64,000 nucleotides of DNA from positions 5,146,001-5,210,000 of the forward strand of contig CM075101.1 of the NCBI GenBank assembly GCA_037576195.1, written 5' to 3'. The position numbers and the translations under genes are program-made. The first letter of the stretch is position 1. The number at the start of each line of letters is the position of its first letter. The stretch comes from Phytoseiulus persimilis. Lineage: Eukaryota > Arthropoda > Arachnida > Mesostigmata > Phytoseiidae. The notes under the pieces are model-generated. The model was not told the origin of the DNA, searched no databases, and saw nothing but the letters and a program-made list of their open reading frames with translations. Below are positions 57,001 through 64,000 of this stretch, one piece after another.

Positions 57001-59376
57001 TTGAAGCCTCAAAACTGAATTTTCGAACTTTTCCGAACGAAGGCTCCAACGCAGCTAGTTGCCGCACCCTTGGTCGCTGCGGTGTCGGGCTCGGAGACGG
57101 CCTCCATCTTCCCGGCTTTGCGACTCAAGCAGCCCTGCGTCATCAGGGTTGATCAAAGGTATGAATCAACTGCCCTCGAACGCCTCATGGTATTTCATGC
57201 ACGGTGCGTCGTGTCCAGAGAGGTTCCTTTAGGGTGAAGTGACGAATTCCTTCGATTTCCAGCTTCTCAATCGAAGTTGTCACCGACGTCCCGGCTCCGG
57301 GAGGCTCAACGTTGTCACGGGTCATTTGTAAATCTACGAATACCTCGACCGAACTGGTGGCACTCATGCAGCAAGAGGTGAACTAGAAGACCGCCATTTC
57401 CTCGCTATCTTCCTCCCCGATCCTCGTAGTCGAAATTGGATTCGTCGAGAAATCGCCCTAACAGAAATGATCGTTCCCTTCAGATTTGGGATGCTGTTGT
57501 CGGGGGACGACTTGTGGCGATCGCGGCAACCTCACGAATCGTCTGTGTCTGTGGCGATGATCAGCTTTTAACTCTGTTCTGCGCTCGCACCGGGCGCAGA
57601 CTCTGTATTCCATTGATAACCAGCTCATCTGTTGCTCAACTCACTTGTCGTGACAATTTCTGCCTGGTTGTCACGTCGGACGGTACGTTGCATTGGCGAG
57701 ATTCGGATTTGGGGAGCGAGGCTCCTCCGTTTGTTTTTCTCCTGTAGTTGTTACTGGAGATCTCTGAGTGGCTCATGCATGATGACCATCGTCTTCCAGG
57801 TAAACTGTGTGTATATGATGTAGAAAGAGTTTCGGAAATCGGTATGAGAAGAACCGTCTGCGAAGATCTCCGACCCTTGATACAAGCGAATCGAGGGTCT
57901 CCACTGCGTTCTGCTAACATAATAGCGAAAGGCTGGGCAGTAGTCACGTTCTCGAACGGTCGGAGCTACTTATTCGAGAAGAACTCGCAGTCCTGGTATG
58001 TCTTCACCGTTTGACTTCGCTCACAAAAACAAAACGAGCTCGATTTTCAAGAGACGGCGTCTCGATTCGGACCCGAATTTCAAATGATTGATTCCTCGTT
58101 CTCACTCAGGTGTCTCGTGAGTGCCAATGCCGACTTGATCAGTCAGTGCTCGGACCACTACAGTTCACTTCCGAGTTTACTGGAAGACGATGCCTCCAAG
58201 GGACCCCTGGAACGACTTCAGGGCTCCATGTTCAAGGCAACTGCCGAGCGGAATCGAAGCAGCCTACTCACGAATCCCTCGATCCAGCGATCAACTACCC
58301 TGGCGTTCATAGAATCAGAAATCAACGCTTCAAAAACCCTCGGCTCGAAAGACGAGTACCGTTACTGGCTCGCTACTCAGATCCGCTACCTCACTCAAGA
58401 GGGCATGGAGCTGCGTTTGCGACACGTCCTCGATGATCTCTTGGGACCAGTTGGCGCAGACGCGCCCGTGCACTGGAATCCCGAAGTCTTGGAATTAGAC
58501 AAGCGGGAGCTCCTCAAGGAGTTCCTGCCGTTCGTTGCAACCAACTTGAAGTTGCAGCGAATCTTCGTTGAGTACAGTCATCAGCTGAAAGCTCTGGAAC
58601 CTTGTGGCTCGAGTGAGTTGTCCTCTTCCTTCTCCGCATGGTACTTTCGAGCATCGAGTCGCTGCTTCCGATTGCATCTGTCGAGATATTCATCCTCATC
58701 CGTTGCAGGCAAACTTCCCAGAGTGACTTCGCTACGAGCTCAACAGGTCGCGCGGGTGACTTTCAAAGCGGTTAAACGTAAGCTGTCCGCCTTGGAGAAC
58801 GGAGACCATCGACCCGAGCATGGTCCCATCGAAGAAACGAAATCGACGACGAACAACCTCAGCGGGGCTATCAGCCTCGACAACGAAGGGCTCCCGCTAC
58901 TGAAGAAAGCTACCGCTGTTCGGAAACGAGGCAGACCACCAAAGAATGCGCACAAAAGAGTTTCCCTGAACGGGGTCAACGGGCAGTCTGTCGAAAATGG
59001 TGAGGCGCCAACAATCCACGTACAATTTCTCGACCATCTCCCGGGGCGGTCCAGTGACAGAGGGGAAGGATGGGAGTATTGAAACTGAGGAACTCTCGGA
59101 ACTATTTCAGGATGCGCACAAATTGAACCCGAAGAAGAAGTTGAACCCCTGGATGCTGCCAATCCGCTGAAAGATGCTGAACTCATGGAGATCGTCGAGG
59201 TGGAATCGGCCAAAGCGAACGGGATCGACGAGAGTGATCTCCCGTCCCGAATATATTCTTCATCCCAAAGTTCCGAACAGAGTTTGACTCTAAGCACAGT
59301 GAAAAGGATTCTCGATGGTGTCGTGAACGAAATAGTACGCACGGTATCCTCTGAAAGGTTATCAAACGGGAGTTGA
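54052..59376 (+). CDS. HIRA: HIRA histone H3.3 chaperone, 16 exons
   Basis: Exons: 54052-54091, 54499-54578, 54689-54782, 54869-54955, 55063-55161, 55267-55403, 55489-55615, 55731-56299, 56400-56957, 57043-57158, 57263-57377, 57484-57682, 57800-57995, 58110-58612, 58709-58999, 59111-59376. Every junction is GT-AG and in frame, totalling 1158 aa. HIRA with UBN and CABIN1 deposits H3.3 independently of replication in the nucleus. The N-terminus [20 protein letters not shown] and seven WD40 repeats (about 1-380), including [20 protein letters not shown], match the family closely. The ASF1-binding B motif is GRRRITPL (about 451-458). The C-terminal Hira domain (about 640-970), which supports trimerisation and CABIN1 binding, ends in [21 protein letters not shown] further ~185 residues carry an AT-hook-like RKRGRPPK (about 1044) and an acidic tail absent from vertebrate HIRA. 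Intron 14 is 96 nt, in frame and stop-free. Confidence 0.95.
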
Positions 59377-62300
59377 GACATCTCATCGAGCCCGGATCCG
59401 TGTTGGTTATACTTGTCGGAGAAGACACAATTGCGAAGCACAAAAGCAAACTTTTAGAATTTTAACATAGTCCGCCTAATGTAGCAAAAAAGTCAGATTG
59501 CGCAACGCCACGACACACAGAGAATTTCACACAAACGAATCGAGGCGGCGGAAACCTTGTATATGATGATCTTGTAGATGAGGTGAATGAGAACACCTTG
59601 TATCTTAGGTTAGAGAGAAATGATTACCTCCGGCTTGCGCGTGAGTGACTGGGGCCTGACGGAATGCTCCATTCGTCCAACTCCGATGGGCCAATCGATC
59701 ATTGTTCGGTACGTCCCCTAGTCATGAGTTCCGTGTGATGAGTCCTACGGTTTTACGATTCGGATAAACGGGTAGAAAAGCTGGAACCGAGGTGGAAGCG
59801 GTTCTTTTTCATCCATTCTTCACTTGAACAAATCACTCATTTGCCACTGCCGTACGATCTTCGCTGCCGCCGCCATTAACTGAATTTGAACATTTTGTAC
59901 AGAAATCTATCCATCCACATTGTGTCGTCTGAGGAAATGTGTAAATAGCTTTTGTAACGTATCCCTCCTGCACTCGGGGGAATCGGTGCGGGTTTCTATG
60001 CATCAGTATATGCATGGACTGTTTCCAGATTATTGGCACAATCCCTCCCACGAGGGAATGAAGCGGGGAAGAGTTCAGTGAATGCGAAGTCGTCGATAAA
60101 ATCGCAAATTTTGTCTAATCTAAGAGGAATGAGGGAGGAGAGCAGCTTCCTCCGTGTATCAGGACAATCCCCGGACCACTTCGTCGAGCGAAAACTGCGA
60201 ATCCAATAAATCGGAAGATTTTTTACGAAACGAGATTGTAACTTCCTCGAAAATCCCGCAGAGAAATCTTCCCGTGTGAGGCCCGAAACTGAATGCGAAC
60301 GATCCTGAAGCGCGATCATTTTTAGCTCGGAGCCACACGGTGCCGCACCGTATAGCAGTCGCATCAGGAGCATTCTGCGTTCCTGACCGTACATGGCGGA
60401 TGAGTAGGTTAGAAACTCTCACTGGAAACATGAAAGCGTCCGCTTCTGACAACGCCTGCACTCTTCGAAGAATCCATCGCTATGGATACTGGGAAACCGA
60501 AGAGGCTCTTGCTCTACTCCTGGAGCAGAATAGCCGTGGCTGACGGGGATAATCGCGCAAGGAAACGACTTTATCCATGCTTTTTTGTCTGCGCAATAAT
60601 ATCGGAACCACTCACTCATTTCACGCGCGGTAATAAGCTCGGAACTTATTCGGCAACAAGAAACGGGAGCATTCTGATTCATAAGCCTTCATTCTTCTCT
60701 CTTATGATCTGACTTGTTGTGAAAACAGCTAGTCCTAGCAACGTGGATCACGGCGGCGGTCTCCGACTTTTTTGTTAAGATGACGGGAGCCAGCTCCCCT
60801 ATTATTGGTCTTGACTCGTACTCCACGAGCGCCTGATTCGCTCTCCATTCCGATTCGATGACGAGGCATCGTGCGGACGAAGTCATCGCTCGGAGTCATT
60901 TGAACTCAGAAGGCATCGTTCTTCCTGTTCGGGAAGATGCATCGATCGATTTCAGTGGACGAGCGCAGTTCTATCCCTCCTCTCATAGATTGTAGTAATC
61001 GATGCGTAACACGTACAGGAGCAAATATTCATCCGCTCAGGCAGAAAATCTCTTGCTCTCCAGAGATGCATGCGAAACACGCGTACGTTCTCTGACTCTC
61101 AACGCGTCTTTGAAACAACATGACCGACAACGGAAGTGGAGGTCGAGGGAGGGCTCAGTGAACTCACTCAGACGTTTCTGCGTCGAGCGTACAAGGCCGC
61201 GCGTCTAGCGAGGGCCTCGATCCGGAGCGGAATCATCTTCGACGTAGCGGCCGTTCACGAACAGCGCATGCGCCATCGGTACCATCCCTGTCTGACTGAC
61301 TATGGGAGCATTCTTTGGCCAGTTTGCAGTCAGTCGATCGGCGAGCAACTCAGTCGTCGTGCTCGTAGAACTGGAAGGTGCACAGAAAGAAGGAAGCTGA
61401 AGACCGTGAGTACGAAAATGACGCTAGGATACGTGGATATTGTGATCTGATGTGAGTTCGAAGAGGATCGGCAAAAAATAGCCGATGGTTTGCTGAGTCG
61501 GATGCTCTTGTGGCCGGAAAACGGCTCGACGAAACCGCCCTTGTGCATGCATGGTGAGGGAGACGGCTCGAAACTTCGCGAAACCGTCTGAGCCCGATGC
61601 CGATACCCGTAGGTTTTCGCATCGGAAACTGGTCTCCCCTCCAAGTTAGGATGCGTCCATGCCTGTATTAGGTATGAGCGGACTTCTGTCAGGTGTTGCG
61701 TGGGCATCTTCCTAGTTTTGCGGAGCGCTTCGTCAGAGCTGTTGGGAGTAAAATCGGGATGGAGCGGCATGGAGGATGGCCAGCGAGCGCCTGACGCCCC
61801 GCGAAACTCCATGTCATTCCGTTTCTGCGGGAGATTCCGGAATGAGAGCATCGCTCAAGCGCCGTGAATCATGAGGCTAGACAGAAAATCATTACGCTGC
61901 GGACTGAAAGCCGGATGGATCGGATCACGACGACCACAGCCATTGACGAGCAGTTTCCATCGCATACCTTTTGTCTGATCCATTGTTCTGAGCACGGCTC
62001 ATTCCATAATCGCTTCTCAGATTGCCGGATCTGAGAACTCCACGAGAGAACTGGGATTTTTCTAGTTGCTCCGGGGATGACGATTGCGTTCTCGGAGTTC
62101 GACATTTCTGCGCTCTCAGAAGCTACGAATAGAAGCGGATACGGAGCTTCTGTCGGAACAGACGAGCTCCTTCTTAGCAGTCGCATGTCCGTCTCATTGG
62201 TTGTCTAATGAGTGAGCGAAGTTTTTGAGTTCCTCGCGTTGTTTACTATGCAAGAACGGCACAAAATCGGACACGAGACTTCGTGGTGGATCCGATCGAG

Positions 62301-64000
62301 ACAACCACTTGTTGCTGGAAACCTCACGGAAGTTCGCTTCACTCGGAAGGGTGGTGAAGACGTACGACTCTTTTCCTCCGTCGATAGTGTATATTCCGTG
62401 CTTGGCTTGTCTGCGCATTTCCATCGGTTCGGACGCATCGTGAACCAGGCTCAAAACGATGACATTTCGCTCCTCGCTCAGCGTCGCAGGAATAATAAAA
62501 GCTTGCCGGCATATCATTTTGTGGTGAGCGACAAGCTAGGTCGCGGCAACCTGACACGCTCCTTAACCTGAATGAGTAATACTGAGAGGCCCGAATAATC
62601 GTTTCGTACTGATTGCTACAAACAGATGTGTAGTCAACGAGCGTGAGTATCATTAGGAAACTCGGAGCACCCTTCCATTTCGACGCCACCCCAAACAAAT
62701 GTGATGAGGTTCATCTTTGAGGCTCGTCCCGGATCTCAGGAGAGTCAGTGCGAACGTCGAGGAGCCGAAGATCAGAATGAGATTCTGCACCCCCTCGACA
62801 AACTCCCAGAGGGTCGGGGGTTTGTCCTAGCCGAGGCCGGACCACATGCCTCACGCTCTCCGAAGTACTGAGTGCCCTCTCAGATGAGCACGCGCGTCCC
62901 CATCTGCTGGTCGATCGTTCGACGAGAAGTGTTTCATGGTGCCGCTCAATCGAAGCGCTTCGACGCCCACACGTCTCACGGACTGCTTCGAAGACACGAT
63001 ATTCCATATTAGGAGTAGAATTCCACAACGCCCGGTGCCGCTCAGTCAGCGGTCGAAGTTACACGTCCGTCCATGTCCCCGGAAGTCTCCCCCAACATCC
63101 CCTGATCGCACCTGCAGGCTCCTACGAAGAACTCCCGCACACCCGTGCCAGGCGGTCGTCATCAGTACTGGTGTATACTGAAGCGTCGCCGCTGTCGTAG
63201 TCATCTCAGTCCTCTGCTCGTAGTCCCGATCGAACGCTCTTGGATGATATAAGCCGCTGTCCGTTCCTCCTAGCGTCTGTGACCTGGCGTCTGCGCCCAT
63301 CATTCCTTTCTGTACATTTTCTGCTCATCTACGGAGGTACGTCTTTGCCAGGGAGATTGGTGCGGCAGTAGGCGGGACGAATGACGAGCGGCTCATTCTC
63401 TCGTGACGCAACTCGCGAATTACGGATTTGCCCTTTTCGAGTTACCGGAACGTGACCTGCTGGAAATCCATAGACGTAACAGCGTGAGTCCAGAAGGGTC
63501 ATAGCAACAATTAATTGCGCGAACGAGCCTACAGGATGTCGTGGTCGTGTTTGCCTCGTGAGAGAATCTCAGCCGACCGATCGAGTTTGACGCGTTCCAT
63601 CAACCAGGAGTGAAACTTCCCGACAAAGGCGCTGAGAGTCTAGAGTTCCCAGAGAACACTCTGCCGGAACTCGGAAACGTTGAAATTCAATTCGAGGAAT
63701 TGCAGCATGTGCATAACTCACGGATCGAGGAAGTCTCTGAGATTGACTCACGGAAACATAAAATGGAAATCTATGGAAGCTAGAAAATCCGGAGGAGGAG
63801 CCTTGTAGAATGCGCGAACTACGGTGCGTGCGCGTCAGAACTATGCTCTCGACGCGATCGCATCTCATGATGGAACGCAGTTTTGTCTCCCATCTTGACC
63901 TGCAGTTTTGCTTTCTGACAGTGGCGAATGACTAAGAGGAGTTGTCAACATTTACGCGGAAAGCGTGGCTACTCACGCTCGCGTGGAGACTCCGAATGGT
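59377..64000. other. HIRA 3' flank and unassigned region
   Basis: The first few hundred bases are probably HIRA 3' UTR. Beyond that no gene is recognised. Plus-strand frames at 61136-61450 and 62212-62571 and minus-strand frames at 61330-61851 and 62194-62517 carry no motif I know. A minus-strand stretch at about 63540-63690 (FVGKFHSWLMERVKLDRSAE) reads protein-like but is preceded by an in-frame stop. Confidence 0.45.
60205..60210 (+). terminator. Possible poly(A) signal AATAAA for HIRA
   Basis: The first canonical AATAAA found after the HIRA stop, but 830 nt away. It could equally be unrelated. Confidence 0.3.

Overview
This is a eukaryotic (metazoan) scaffold segment of roughly 50% GC. 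Its genes are cut by mostly short introns (69-500 nt, with one of 1.7 kb), and it contains one run of Ns. The style (compact introns, arthropod-type transposon relics, homopolymer-length disagreements between overlapping contigs) suggests an arthropod, perhaps an acarine such as a phytoseiid mite. That assignment is an inference and is weak. No bacterial operons, CRISPR arrays or tRNA/rRNA genes were recognised.

Three protein-coding genes are firmly supported, all on the plus strand. (1) 3286-8158 is a nine-exon SLC7/CAT-type cationic amino acid transporter-like gene of 748 aa. (2) 20676-26335 is a four-exon BRPF/peregrin (Br140) gene of 1645 aa, with a C2H2 finger, EPL1-like segment, PHD-knuckle-PHD module, bromodomain, long acidic tract and PWWP. 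It is the scaffold of MOZ/MORF histone acetyltransferase complexes. A second, nearly identical copy with one frameshift lies at 32544-38202. (3) 54052-59376 is a 16-exon HIRA gene of 1158 aa, encoding the WD40 histone H3.3 chaperone, with an AT-hook in an extended C-terminus. BRPF and HIRA are both chromatin factors but act in separate complexes. Nothing here shows co-regulation.

The segment 17341-29076 is repeated as 29209-40943. Both inner edges sit exactly at the 132-N gap, and the mismatches (mostly 1-nt) cluster in the first ~1.5 kb of the second copy. The best reading is that two contig ends overlap by 11.7 kb and were never merged, so the second BRPF copy is probably an assembly artefact.

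The rest is mainly repeats and mobile DNA. A decayed CMC-like (CACTA/Mirage/Chapaev-like) DNA transposon with very long imperfect terminal inverted repeats lies at 14717-16665. A 45-bp minisatellite of about 30 units sits at 27389-28756, again in the duplicate, with two stray units on the opposite strand near 46 kb. Two neighbouring foldback-type elements, with arms built of 16-bp subrepeats, lie at 43528-44151 and 44678-45806; the second has a 9-bp target duplication. An internally deleted Ty3/gypsy-like retrotransposon (gag joined to integrase) lies at 48517-50098. Large stretches (1-3285, 8159-14716, 16666-20675, 40944-43518, 46037-48516, 50099-54051, 59377-64000) hold no gene I can name. 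A few short coding-like segments in them are listed at low confidence.
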